Assembly (NCBI RefSeq): GCF_943846705.1
Contig: NZ_OX044366.1
Coordinates: 3,906,001-3,970,000 of the forward strand
Length of the DNA stretch: 64,000 nt
From: an uncultured Pseudomonas sp.
GTDB taxonomy: Bacteria; Pseudomonadota; Gammaproteobacteria; Pseudomonadales; Pseudomonadaceae
Direction: 5' to 3'
This document shows, piece after piece, positions 1 to 8,049 of the stretch (position 1 is the first letter of the stretch; each line of letters opens with the position of its first letter). The notes under the pieces were generated by a model. It worked only from the letters and a program-made list of their open reading frames with translations. It ran no database searches and was not told the origin of the DNA. Position numbers and translations under genes: made by a program.

Positions 1-606
1 ACCGGCTGACGGCTCATGCAGCTGGGTGCAGGTGAAGTCGGTAACGGGGGAAAAACACACCAGCGCCGCCGGTTGCTCCTGGCCCAAGTCGCGCAGGCGC
101 AAGCTGGTAATCAGGCTCAGGTTGCCGCCGGCCGAGTCGCCACCGATGACGATTTGCGACGGTGGGTAACCCAGCTCGATCAACCCTTGGAATGCGGCCA
201 GTGCATCATCACGAGCGGCTGGGTATGGGTGCTCTGGCGCCAGGCGGTAATCCAGGGCGCAGACATCCATTTGCCCGCGTTTGGCCAGGTGGGCACAAAT
301 GGCCCGGTGGGTATTCGCCCCGCCAATCAGGTAAGCGCCGCCGTGCAGGTACAACAGCACGCTGCCGCGACCACTCGGCGGCTTATGCCACTCGCAGGAC
401 CGCCCGCCCAGGGTGCCGGCGCTGCGACTGATACCGCGCGGCGCTGGACTGACGGCGGTGAGCATACGCAGCACCGCGCGCTGGCCGGCAATCGGCATAG
501 GGGGGCGCACCAGGCCGCGGAACATCAGGCGCAAACTGCCGCGCAACACGCCGCGCAACAGCGCCTGATCGGCCGCTGGCGCGGTAAATTCAACGGGTAC
601 AGTCAT
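1..606 (-). CDS. Alpha/beta hydrolase of the hormone-sensitive-lipase family (3' end cut off)
   Basis: The reverse strand from 606 encodes 202 codons and runs off the window edge, so the C-terminus is missing. The visible part has the oxyanion-hole motif HGGAYLIGG and the nucleophile elbow GDSAGG, which define the bacterial HSL-like (alpha/beta hydrolase fold 3) esterases. The Asp and His of the triad would lie in the missing part. The start at 606 overlaps the end of the upstream monooxygenase gene by 17 bases on the same strand, so the two are probably cotranscribed. An esterase next to a Baeyer-Villiger-type monooxygenase would fit cleavage of the esters that such enzymes form; this role is inferred. 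Confidence 0.8.
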   Translation of the reverse strand, partial: MTVPVEFTAPAADQALLRGVLRGSLRLMFRGLVRPPMPIAGQRAVLRMLTAVSPAPRGISRSAGTLGGRSCEWHKPPSGRGSVLLYLHGGAYLIGGANTHRAICAHLAKRGQMDVCALDYRLAPEHPYPAARDDALAAFQGLIELGYPPSQIVIGGDSAGGNLSLITSLRLRDLGQEQPAALVCFSPVTDFTCTQLHEPSAG

Positions 607-2065
607 AATCACTCAACTCCGGTGCGCGGGTTTGTTGGCGGTAGGTGAAGGTATAACCCGGCCAATTATTCGTACTTTTGCCGGAAGCCGTCTTGTACCA
701 GCTTGAACAGCCTTGCTCCCAGATCGTGCGGTGCGAGCGGGCCTGAATGCGCTGATTGAAGCGCTGCTGCACCGCGGCCTTGATGTCTAGGTAGCGTACG
801 TCCTGCTCGCGCAGCATCTCGATGCAACCGAGCACGTAACGGAACTGGCTTTCCAGCATGTAGATGATCGAGTTGTGCCCCAGGTTGGTATTGGGGCCAT
901 AGAGGATAAATAGATTGGGAAAGCCGCTGACGCTGATGCCTTTGTAGGCTTCGGCGCCGTCGCGCCAAACTTGGTCTAACTCCACCCCATCAAGCCCAGT
1001 AATCTGCATCGGTGCGAGAAAGTCCGTGGCGGCGAAGCCGGTGCCGTAGATCAGCACATCGCAGGGATGCTCGCGGCCATCGGCGGTGACGATAGCGTTT
1101 TCAGTGACGGCGCTGATGGCCTCACTCACCACCGTGACATTGGCCTGCGCCAAGGCTGGAAAGTAGTCATTGCTGATCAGGATGCGCTTGCAGCCCATGG
1201 GGTAGTCCGGTTGCAGCTGGCTGCGCAGTTGCGGGTCGCTAACGTGCTGACGCAAGTGCCGCTCGAAGCTGAAGCGGAACAGCTTCATCAGCCACGGCAG
1301 GCTAATAAACGCCAGACCGCGCATCTCGAACTGCAGGTATTTGAGGCCCCGGTCAATCTTCTGCAACCAGGGCAGCCGGCGCATGACTGCCAGCTCACAG
1401 GGCTTGTAAGCACGGTCTGGCTTGGCCAATACATAGGCCGGTGAGCGCTGGAATAGCCTGAGTTGAGCAACCTGCGGCTGGATTTTCGGGACAAACTGAA
1501 TCGCTGAAGCGCCGCTGCCGATCACCGCCACGCGCTTATCGGACAGGTCGACGTCATGCCGCCAGCGCGCCGAGTGAAACGCCTCGCCGGCAAAACGCTC
1601 AATACCCGGCAACGCTGGGTAAGCCGGCTGGTTAAGCTGGCCGCAAGCGCTGATCAACACCTGCGTACTGAGTTCCTCACCACTGCTCAGGGTCACTCGC
1701 CACAGCGCCGCGTCCGCATCAAACAGCGCTTTTGCCACCTCGGCATTGCAGCGGATGCGCGAGCGCAGCTGGTACTTGGCCACGCAGTGCAGCATGTAGC
1801 CGTGGATTTCCGCCTGCGGGGCGAACTTGCGGCTCCAGTCGGGTTTCGGCTCAAAAGAGAACGAATACAGGTGTGACGGTACATCACAGGCCGCTCCGGG
1901 GTAGCTGTTGTCACGCCAGGTTCCGCCCACTTCTGCGGCTTTTTCCAGCAGCAAAAAATCCTTGATTCCGGCCTTCTGTAGCTGAATCGCCATGCCCAGG
2001 CCGCCGAAGCCGCTGCCGATAATCAGCACGCGTAACGTGGCCTGATGTTGGGAGTTGTTATGCAT
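590..2065 (-). CDS. Flavin-containing monooxygenase, Baeyer-Villiger type
   Basis: A 491-residue FAD/NADPH-dependent monooxygenase. It has an FAD-binding GxGxxG at residues 17-22, a second nucleotide-binding GSGASA at about 183-188, and between them FAGEAFHSARW (158-168). This fits the FxGxxxHxxxW fingerprint of Baeyer-Villiger monooxygenases, which insert oxygen next to a ketone to give an ester or lactone. The length is normal for the family. The downstream gene is an esterase that overlaps it by 17 bases. An AraC regulator is divergent 119 bp upstream and probably controls the pair. The natural substrate (cyclic or long-chain ketone) cannot be read from sequence. Confidence 0.85.
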   Translation of the reverse strand: MHNNSQHQATLRVLIIGSGFGGLGMAIQLQKAGIKDFLLLEKAAEVGGTWRDNSYPGAACDVPSHLYSFSFEPKPDWSRKFAPQAEIHGYMLHCVAKYQLRSRIRCNAEVAKALFDADAALWRVTLSSGEELSTQVLISACGQLNQPAYPALPGIERFAGEAFHSARWRHDVDLSDKRVAVIGSGASAIQFVPKIQPQVAQLRLFQRSPAYVLAKPDRAYKPCELAVMRRLPWLQKIDRGLKYLQFEMRGLAFISLPWLMKLFRFSFERHLRQHVSDPQLRSQLQPDYPMGCKRILISNDYFPALAQANVTVVSEAISAVTENAIVTADGREHPCDVLIYGTGFAATDFLAPMQITGLDGVELDQVWRDGAEAYKGISVSGFPNLFILYGPNTNLGHNSIIYMLESQFRYVLGCIEMLREQDVRYLDIKAAVQQRFNQRIQARSHRTIWEQGCSSWYKTASGKSTNNWPGYTFTYRQQTRAPELSDYDCTR

Positions 2066-2184
2066 TGTTAGATCCCCAGTCGCTGTCAGTAGCGCTAGCT
2101 GGATGCTACTTGCCAGGCGGCTGATGAGTTATGGCATAGTCGGCCAATGGTTTGTGACTTTCGGACAACCGCCGCGGACAACCT

Positions 2185-3216
2185 ATGCCAACCAACGCCG
2201 TGCCCTTACCCAAACGCAGCATCACCAGCGCCCAATTGCTCACTCAACTGGGTCTCGACCATGGCCTGAGTATTGAGCGCTGCCTGCACGACACCGGCCT
2301 CAGCCCGCTGCAACTGGCCGAACTGCACAGCGAAATCGAAGGCGCACAGGAACTGCAGCTGATCCGCAACCTGATCGACGCCCTGCCCGAGCAGCACGAC
2401 CTGGGCTTGCAAGCCGGCCTGCGCTATCAGCTGACCACCTACGGCATCTGGGGTTACGCCCTGCTCAGCAGCCAGACCTTCCGCCAAGCTGCCGAATTGG
2501 GCCTGCGTTACCTGGACCTGACCTTTGCCTTTAACCGCATCACCTTGAGTGAGGACGCCAGCCACGCCCACCTGCAGCTGGATGGCAGCCATTTACCGGA
2601 TACGCTGCACGACTTTCTCCTGCTGCGTGACGCCGTGGCAGTGATGGTGATTCAGCGTGAGTTAACGGGCACTAAGATGCCCCTGAGCAGCGTGCAGTTA
2701 AGTGTGCCTGCGCCCACTAATCCGGCGCGTTTTATCCAACAGTTCGGCTTGTTGCCGGAGTTCGCCTGCACGCAGAACCGCATCAGTTTCCCCCGCCACC
2801 TGCTCGACCTGCCCCTGCCGCGCGCCAATCCACACAGCGTTCAGCTCTGCGAACTGCAGTGCCAAGCCTTATTGGCCAAACGCCAAGTGCGCAGTGGCTT
2901 GGCTGGGCACATTCGTGACCGTTTGCTAAGCACGCCAGGGCGGCTGGCGGATATGCAAGTGATAGCCGGCGAGCTGAACATCAGCAGCCGTACCCTGCGC
3001 CGGCGTCTGCAGGAGCAAGGCAGCAGTTTTCGCCAACTGCAGGAAGAAGTGCGCCAGGCGCTGGCCGAGGAACTGCTGGCGATTGCCAGCCTGAGCCAGG
3101 AGGAGATTGCCGAGCGCTTGGGCTACAGCGAGGTGTCGAACTTCCTGCATGCCTTCAAACGCTGGAAAGGCCAGACCCCAGGGCAATACCGGCAGGCCCT
3201 TACCGCGACTGTTTGA
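2185..3216 (+). CDS. AraC-family transcriptional regulator
   Basis: A 343-residue regulator with an N-terminal ligand-binding region of the 'arabinose-binding' type (about residues 20-210) seen in OruR/ArgR-like and many catabolic AraC proteins. The C-terminal double helix-turn-helix lies at about 245-340, with the typical second-helix pattern EEIAERLGYSEVSNFLHAFKRW and GQTPGQYR near the end. It is transcribed away from the monooxygenase-esterase pair and is most likely its local activator; this is inferred from position. The effector is unknown, perhaps the monooxygenase substrate. Confidence 0.85.
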   Translation: MPTNAVPLPKRSITSAQLLTQLGLDHGLSIERCLHDTGLSPLQLAELHSEIEGAQELQLIRNLIDALPEQHDLGLQAGLRYQLTTYGIWGYALLSSQTFRQAAELGLRYLDLTFAFNRITLSEDASHAHLQLDGSHLPDTLHDFLLLRDAVAVMVIQRELTGTKMPLSSVQLSVPAPTNPARFIQQFGLLPEFACTQNRISFPRHLLDLPLPRANPHSVQLCELQCQALLAKRQVRSGLAGHIRDRLLSTPGRLADMQVIAGELNISSRTLRRRLQEQGSSFRQLQEEVRQALAEELLAIASLSQEEIAERLGYSEVSNFLHAFKRWKGQTPGQYRQALTATV

Positions 3217-3266
3217 AAGTCAGTTGCGCGCTGACAGCCCGGCGGCGCTGCGGTTATTGTGCAGGC

Positions 3267-4154
3267 ATGGCCAACTTGAAACCCGCCCCCATACTCCTGA
3301 CCTACCAAGCCCCTTGGGATTGGCAGCAATTTCATGCCCACTTCGCCCTACGCGCACTCGCCGGCGTCGAGTGTTTACGCCCCGACAGCTACGCCCGCAG
3401 CGTGCAACTCGATGGCCAGAACGGCTGGCTGTGCGTGCAGCCGCTGAGTGCTCAGCACGCACTGCAACTGCACTACAGCGCCTCACTGCAACCCAGCCTG
3501 CCGACACTGGCCGCGCGGGTGCGCAAGATGTTCGACCTGGATTGCCAGCCGCAGCAGATCAGCGCGCACTTTGCCGGTGACCCGCTGCTCGGTCCACTAC
3601 GCGCCCGCAATCCGGGGCTGCGCCTGCCGACCGCCTTTGATCCGTTCGAGCAGGCAGTGCGGGCTATCGTCGGCCAACAGGTCACCGTCAAGGCGGCGGT
3701 GACCATTACTGGTCGCCTGGTCACGCGCTTGGGTGAGCCGTTGCAGTTTGCCGATGCGCCGGAGATTCAGCGCCTGTTTCCCAGCCCAAGCGCCATCGCC
3801 GAAGCCAATCTGGATGGCATCGGCATGCCCGGCAAGCGTGTGCAGACCTTGCAGCATTTCGCCGCGCAGGTGGCCAGCGGTGCTTTACGTCTGGAGCTGC
3901 AGGCAGGCTACGCAGCCTTTATCGAACAACTCTGCGCCCTGCCCGGCATCGGCCCCTGGACCGCCGAATATATTGCGCTGCGCGCTTTTGGCGAAGCTGA
4001 CGCCTTTCCTGCCAGCGACCTGGGCCTGCTCAAAGCGCCGGTGTGGGGCTCCGAAGGCATCGACGCCAAACAACTCAGGGCGCGGGCCGAAGCCTGGCGA
4101 CCCTGGCGCGCCTATGCCGCAGCGCACTTGTGGCACAACTACGCCGAGGACTGA
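3267..4154 (+). CDS. alkA: DNA-3-methyladenine glycosylase II
   Basis: A base-excision repair glycosylase of the HhH-GPD family that removes 3-methyladenine and other alkylated purines. The N-terminal AlkA-type fold covers about residues 1-110. The helix-hairpin-helix LPGIGPWTAEY is followed by the catalytic aspartate Asp251 (in PASDLG). At 295 residues it is close to E. coli AlkA (282). The reading frame is open to 3213, but the ATG at 3267 (MANLKPAP) is preferred because family homology begins there. It ends 4 bases before ogt, so two alkylation-damage repair enzymes form a probable operon. No Ada-type regulator is fused or adjacent. Confidence 0.9.
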   Translation: MANLKPAPILLTYQAPWDWQQFHAHFALRALAGVECLRPDSYARSVQLDGQNGWLCVQPLSAQHALQLHYSASLQPSLPTLAARVRKMFDLDCQPQQISAHFAGDPLLGPLRARNPGLRLPTAFDPFEQAVRAIVGQQVTVKAAVTITGRLVTRLGEPLQFADAPEIQRLFPSPSAIAEANLDGIGMPGKRVQTLQHFAAQVASGALRLELQAGYAAFIEQLCALPGIGPWTAEYIALRAFGEADAFPASDLGLLKAPVWGSEGIDAKQLRARAEAWRPWRAYAAAHLWHNYAED

Positions 4155-4158
4155 AGCG

Positions 4159-4656
4159 ATGCGCTACTGCTACCACGACAGCCCTATTGGCCGCCTGCTA
4201 CTGGCCGCGGATGAAAGCGGCTTGCAGCAACTGCTGATGGACATTGACAGCAAACCCTGGCGAATCGGTGAGCACTGGCGCAGCGCTACAGATGAGCTGG
4301 ATGAGGCGTGCAAACAACTGGATGAGTATTTTGCCGGCAGTCGGCAGCGTTTCGAGTTGCGCTTAGCACCGCAAGGCACGGTGTTTCAGCAAGCGGTATG
4401 GCAAGCGCTGCAGCGTATTCCGTACGGCCAAACCAGCAGCTACAGCGCCTTGGCTGCAGCGATTGAGCGACCCAAGGCGGTACGCGCGGTGGGCGCGGCC
4501 AATGGTGCCAACCCGATTGCCATCATCATCCCCTGCCACCGGGTGATCGGCCGCGATGGCAGCCTTACCGGTTATGCCGGCGGCCTGCCGCGCAAAGCAC
4601 TGCTGCTGGAACTGGAGGGGGTGCCGCTAGCGGCACAAACGCTGCTGAGCTTTTAA
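4159..4656 (+). CDS. ogt: Methylated-DNA--protein-cysteine methyltransferase
   Basis: A 165-residue suicide repair protein that transfers the methyl group from O6-methylguanine to its own cysteine. The active-site motif PCHRVIG is present, with acceptor Cys126. The upstream part matches the DNA-binding wing of the family (FQQAVWQALQRIPYGQTSSY). The open frame extends far upstream inside alkA, but the ATG at 4159 gives the normal Ogt N-terminus. It lacks the N-terminal Ada zinc/AraC domains, so it is the constitutive Ogt type. It is probably translated from the alkA transcript. Confidence 0.92.
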   Translation: MRYCYHDSPIGRLLLAADESGLQQLLMDIDSKPWRIGEHWRSATDELDEACKQLDEYFAGSRQRFELRLAPQGTVFQQAVWQALQRIPYGQTSSYSALAAAIERPKAVRAVGAANGANPIAIIIPCHRVIGRDGSLTGYAGGLPRKALLLELEGVPLAAQTLLSF

Positions 4657-4672
4657 CCCAGCAGCCTGGGTT
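4655..4672 (+). terminator. Short hairpin at the end of ogt
   Basis: Six-base arms AACCCA / TGGGTT enclose GCAGCC, and the left arm includes the ogt stop codon. ogt and the downstream small gene are convergent, so a terminator is expected here. There is no clear T-run, so the call is weak. Confidence 0.3.
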
Positions 4673-4678
4673 AGGGCG

Positions 4679-4870
4679 CTAGAACTTAATCGTGCCGCGC
4701 GGGCCCATCAGCGCCCAGATGATCAAGCCGAGCACCGGCAGCAAGACGATCAGTAAGATCCACAGCACCTTGATGCCGGATTCGGCGCTGCTTTTGATCA
4801 CGCTGAGAATCGCCCAGATATTCAGCGCCAGGATGACCAAACCCAGTAAACCGTTAAACATTGAACCCAT
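4679..4870 (-). CDS. Small membrane protein with a PLDc_N-type domain
   Basis: A 63-residue protein with two hydrophobic segments (about residues 8-25 and 34-55) separated by a short polar loop, ending in GPRGTIKF. The arrangement matches the 'phospholipase D-nuclease N-terminal' domain, which occurs alone in many small bacterial membrane proteins and has no known catalytic role. A good ribosome-binding site (AAAGGAG) lies about 9 bases before the ATG. The gene is convergent with ogt. Function unknown. Confidence 0.75.
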   Translation of the reverse strand: MGSMFNGLLGLVILALNIWAILSVIKSSAESGIKVLWILLIVLLPVLGLIIWALMGPRGTIKF

Positions 4871-4945
4871 ACGATGTCGCTCCTTTGCGATGGTTTCGCT
4901 CAGTTAGGATAGACGCTCAGGCGCAGAGTTCAGCGAAAGGGTCAA

Positions 4946-5494
4946 TCAACAGTCATCCAAGCCGGCAAAGGCCGCAGCGAAATCACCGGCAACGCTCACC
5001 AGGGCCGGCACCTGGGGACTGTCGAACACCCGCAGCACGGCAAAACGTGGATGCTCGCCTGCATCGAACCAATGCGCAGTGCCGGCGGGCAATAGCACGA
5101 GGTCATTCTTCTCGCACAACAGGCTGTAAACGTACTCACCGATATGCAGCGCCAGCACACCACGGCCGGCCAAGTAGTAGTGCAGGTGTGCTGACGGGCA
5201 AAGCTGTTCCTGGCGCAGGGCACGGGCCAACTCACTGCCTTCACCGCGCTCATCACACAGGCTCAGGACCTCAGCAGCGGCATAGCCATGCGTGCTCATC
5301 AGCTGATCGATCTGCACGCGACTGGCCGCGATCACTTCAGCACTGGCAGTACCGGCAATCACCGGCTGCTGCACGGCTACCTGGCTGAACTGCACCCCAA
5401 CGGCTGCCAGGGTACTGGCAATGTCTTCGACATGGCTCAGCAGCTTGTTGGGATGCTCAGGCGAGGACTGGTGGTAGACGGTTAGGCAGCTCAT
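4946..5494 (-). CDS. Acireductone-dioxygenase-like cupin with altered metal ligands
   Basis: A 182-residue protein that aligns along its whole length with acireductone dioxygenase (MtnD, methionine salvage), including CEKNDLVLLPAGTAHWFDAGEHP near residues 127-149. In functional MtnD the metal is held by two His and one Glu in an EHxHxxxExR motif plus a later His. Here, without gaps, these positions read Gln97, Cys99 and His103, and only the last, His141, is kept. The following Arg is also His105. The enzyme may therefore be inactive, bind metal differently or have a new role. No other methionine-salvage gene is nearby, so the mtnD symbol is not assigned. Confidence 0.75.
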   Translation of the reverse strand: MSCLTVYHQSSPEHPNKLLSHVEDIASTLAAVGVQFSQVAVQQPVIAGTASAEVIAASRVQIDQLMSTHGYAAAEVLSLCDERGEGSELARALRQEQLCPSAHLHYYLAGRGVLALHIGEYVYSLLCEKNDLVLLPAGTAHWFDAGEHPRFAVLRVFDSPQVPALVSVAGDFAAAFAGLDDC

Positions 5495-5557
5495 GGTCAG
5501 GGCTCTCGTACGATCAGAAATGGCTCAATTCAAGCCTTAAAATTCAACAAATAAGGG

Positions 5558-6709
5558 CTACGGCCGCTCATCGCGCATATAGCGTGCGGTTATTACTGCC
5601 GCGGCCAGTGCAATCAAACTGGCAATGGCAAAGGTCCAGGCCGCACCGAGGCTGTGCCAACTGTAACCGGAGTACAGGGCACCCAACGCCCCGCCCACGC
5701 CGGCCAGCGCGGCATATAACGCCTGGCCCTGGCCTTGCTGTCGGTCGGCAAAGCTGCGCTGGACAAAATGCATGGCCGCCGCATGGAAGGCACCAAAGGT
5801 GGCTGCATGCATCAGTTGGGCAAACAGCAGCACCGGCAGATGCCCGGCCAGGTTGCCCAGCAGCAACCAGCGCAGCGCGGTGATCAGAAAACTCGCCAGC
5901 AGCACCGTACGCAGGGAATAGCGCGCCAGCAACCGGGCCATGAGCATAAACAGCACAATTTCGGCCAATACACCCAGCGCCCACAATTGGCCGATCACCC
6001 CGCGGGCATAACCCAGGGCCTCCAGATGCAAGCTAAGAAAGGTGTAATACGGGCCATTGCTCAGCTGCATCAAGCCAACGCTGAGGTAGAAGGCAAGAAT
6101 TCCCGGACGGCGTAATTGCTGAAGAAAACCGCCTTGCTCCTGAGTATTGGGGCGCATCTGCGGCTGCGCATTGGGCACCCACCAGCTGCTCAAGACGATG
6201 CCGGCCATGATCAGAATCAGCGCCCATGGGTAGGCATCCAGGCTGAGCAGCTCGAACAACTTACCCAAGCCCACCACCGCGACGATAAAGCCGATGCTGC
6301 CCCACAGGCGAATCTGGCTGTAACGCGCGGCCTGCTCCTTGAGGTGGGCAAAGGTGATGACCTCAAACTGCGGCAGCACCGCATGCCAGAAGAACGCATG
6401 CAACGCCATGATCAGCGCCAGCCAGGCGTAACTCTGGCTGATAAAAATGCCGGCAAAACACAGCAGCGTGCACAGCGCGCCGAAGCGCACGATGGCCAGC
6501 CGCCGGCCGCTGTAATCCCCCAGCCAACCCCAGATATTCGGCGCGATGCAGCGCATCAGCATAGGAATGGCGATCAACTCGCCAATCCGCGCCGCAGAAA
6601 ACCCCAGGTGGTCGAAATACAGCGCGAGAAACGGCGCGGTGGCGCCGAGCAGCGAGAAGTAGAAGAAGTAGAAACCGGACAGCCGCCAGTAAGGCAATGT
6701 GCCGTTCAT
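5558..6709 (-). CDS. MFS transporter, 3-phenylpropionate-transporter-like
   Basis: A 383-residue integral membrane protein with about 12 hydrophobic segments. It resembles the MFS_1_like/HcaT branch of the major facilitator superfamily (N-terminal WRLSGFYFFYFSLLGATAPF, internal LGFSAARIGELIA). The start is set at 6709 (MNGTLPYW) because the family N-terminus begins there; the frame is open to 6736. A REP-like palindrome lies just upstream. The HcaT name reflects family resemblance only, as no aromatic degradation genes are near. Substrate unknown. Confidence 0.75.
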   Translation of the reverse strand: MNGTLPYWRLSGFYFFYFSLLGATAPFLALYFDHLGFSAARIGELIAIPMLMRCIAPNIWGWLGDYSGRRLAIVRFGALCTLLCFAGIFISQSYAWLALIMALHAFFWHAVLPQFEVITFAHLKEQAARYSQIRLWGSIGFIVAVVGLGKLFELLSLDAYPWALILIMAGIVLSSWWVPNAQPQMRPNTQEQGGFLQQLRRPGILAFYLSVGLMQLSNGPYYTFLSLHLEALGYARGVIGQLWALGVLAEIVLFMLMARLLARYSLRTVLLASFLITALRWLLLGNLAGHLPVLLFAQLMHAATFGAFHAAAMHFVQRSFADRQQGQGQALYAALAGVGGALGALYSGYSWHSLGAAWTFAIASLIALAAAVITARYMRDERP

Positions 6710-6724
6710 GGTTTGACCGTAGCC

Positions 6725-6783
6725 TGGGTTGAGCACAGCGATACCCAGGGAGTGCAGTGTTGGGTATCGCTGCGCTCAACCCA
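6725..6783. repeat. Palindromic REP-like element
   Basis: Two 23-base arms (6725-6747 and 6761-6783) are inverted repeats with a single mismatch, around a 13-base loop. Each arm reads as TGGGTATCGCTGYGCTCAAC plus CCA. Near-identical palindromes are, from memory, frequent extragenic repeats in Pseudomonas and other proteobacteria. The element sits between the start of the MFS gene and the end of aroC, both on the minus strand, and could act as a transcript stabiliser or terminator for aroC. Confidence 0.75.
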
Positions 6784-6797
6784 ACCGACCCCGGCTG

Positions 6798-7889
6798 TCA
6801 CAGCTGTGGCAGCACCGGCGTGCTGACCTGTACATCGGCATTCTGCCCGCGATGGCGCAGCAGGTGGTCCATCAACACAATGGCCATCATTGCCTCGGCG
6901 ATTGGCGTGGCGCGAATGCCCACACACGGGTCATGACGGCCCTTGGTGATGATGTCCAGCGGGTTGCCGTCGACATCAATCGAGCGCCCCGGGGTGGTGA
7001 TGCTCGACGTTGGTTTGAGCGCCAGGTGGGCGACAATCGGCTGGCCACTGGAAAGGCCGCCAAGGATGCCGCCGGCGTTATTCGAGAGGAAACCCTCTGG
7101 GGTCAGCTCGTCGCGGTGCTCGGTGCCGCGCTGAGCTACAGAGGCGAAACCGGCACCGATTTCCACGCCTTTGACCGCGTTGATGCTCATCAGCGCATGG
7201 GCCAGGTCGGCGTCCAGGCGATCGAAAATCGGCTCACCGAGGCCTGGCAGCACGCCTTCGGCGACCACGGTGATCTTCGCGCCAACCGAGTCCTGATCGC
7301 GACGCAGCTGGTCCATATAGGCTTCCAGTTCGGGGACTTTGTCGGGGTCAGGGCTGAAGAAGGCATTCTGCTCAACGCTGTCCCAGCTCTTAAACGGGAT
7401 TTCAATCGGCCCCAGCTGGCTCATATAGCCGCGGATGACGATGCCCTGAGTGGCCAGGTACTTCTTGGCGATGGCCCCGGCGGCGACGCGCATGGCGGTC
7501 TCGCGCGCCGAGCTGCGACCACCACCACGGTAATCACGGATGCCGTACTTGTGGTGGTAGGTGTAATCGGCATGTGCCGGACGGAAAGAATCCTTGATCG
7601 CCGAGTAGTCCTTGGACTTCTGGTCGGTATTGCGGATCAGCAGGCCAATCGCACAGCCCGTGGTCTTGCCCTCAAACACCCCGGCGAGGATCTCCACTTC
7701 GTCATCTTCCTGACGCTGAGTGGTGTGCCGGCTGGTGCCAGGCTTGCGCCGATCGAGGTCGCGCTGCAAGTCTTGCAGGCTAATTTCCAGCCCCGGCGGG
7801 CAGCCATCGACAATGGCGACCAACGCCGGGCCATGGCTTTCGCCAGCGGTGGTGACAGTGAACAGCTTGCCGTAGGTATTGCCGGACAT
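6798..7889 (-). CDS. aroC: Chorismate synthase
   Basis: A 363-residue enzyme that converts 5-enolpyruvylshikimate 3-phosphate to chorismate using reduced FMN, the last step of the shikimate pathway. The family signatures GESHGPALVAIVDGCPPG near the N-terminus, GRSSARETAMRVAAGAIAKK in the middle and GRHDPCVGIRATPIAEAMMA near the C-terminus are all present. The start is set at 7889 (MSGNTYGKLF), the usual N-terminus; an ATG two codons earlier is possible. It is divergent from the periplasmic hydrolase at 8050. Confidence 0.97.
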   Translation of the reverse strand: MSGNTYGKLFTVTTAGESHGPALVAIVDGCPPGLEISLQDLQRDLDRRKPGTSRHTTQRQEDDEVEILAGVFEGKTTGCAIGLLIRNTDQKSKDYSAIKDSFRPAHADYTYHHKYGIRDYRGGGRSSARETAMRVAAGAIAKKYLATQGIVIRGYMSQLGPIEIPFKSWDSVEQNAFFSPDPDKVPELEAYMDQLRRDQDSVGAKITVVAEGVLPGLGEPIFDRLDADLAHALMSINAVKGVEIGAGFASVAQRGTEHRDELTPEGFLSNNAGGILGGLSSGQPIVAHLALKPTSSITTPGRSIDVDGNPLDIITKGRHDPCVGIRATPIAEAMMAIVLMDHLLRHRGQNADVQVSTPVLPQL

Positions 7890-8049
7890 GTGCAAAACGC
7901 TCCGCGAAAATCAGCACAGGGCCGCGCTAAACCGCGCAAAGCCCCACTTAAGTAAGGCGGCGAGTATACCCGTGGCGTTCGTACAGTTCATCCTCGAACC
8001 TTCGGCGCGTATAACCGTCCAACGGTTCCCCCTCTGGCAGTTGTTATCC

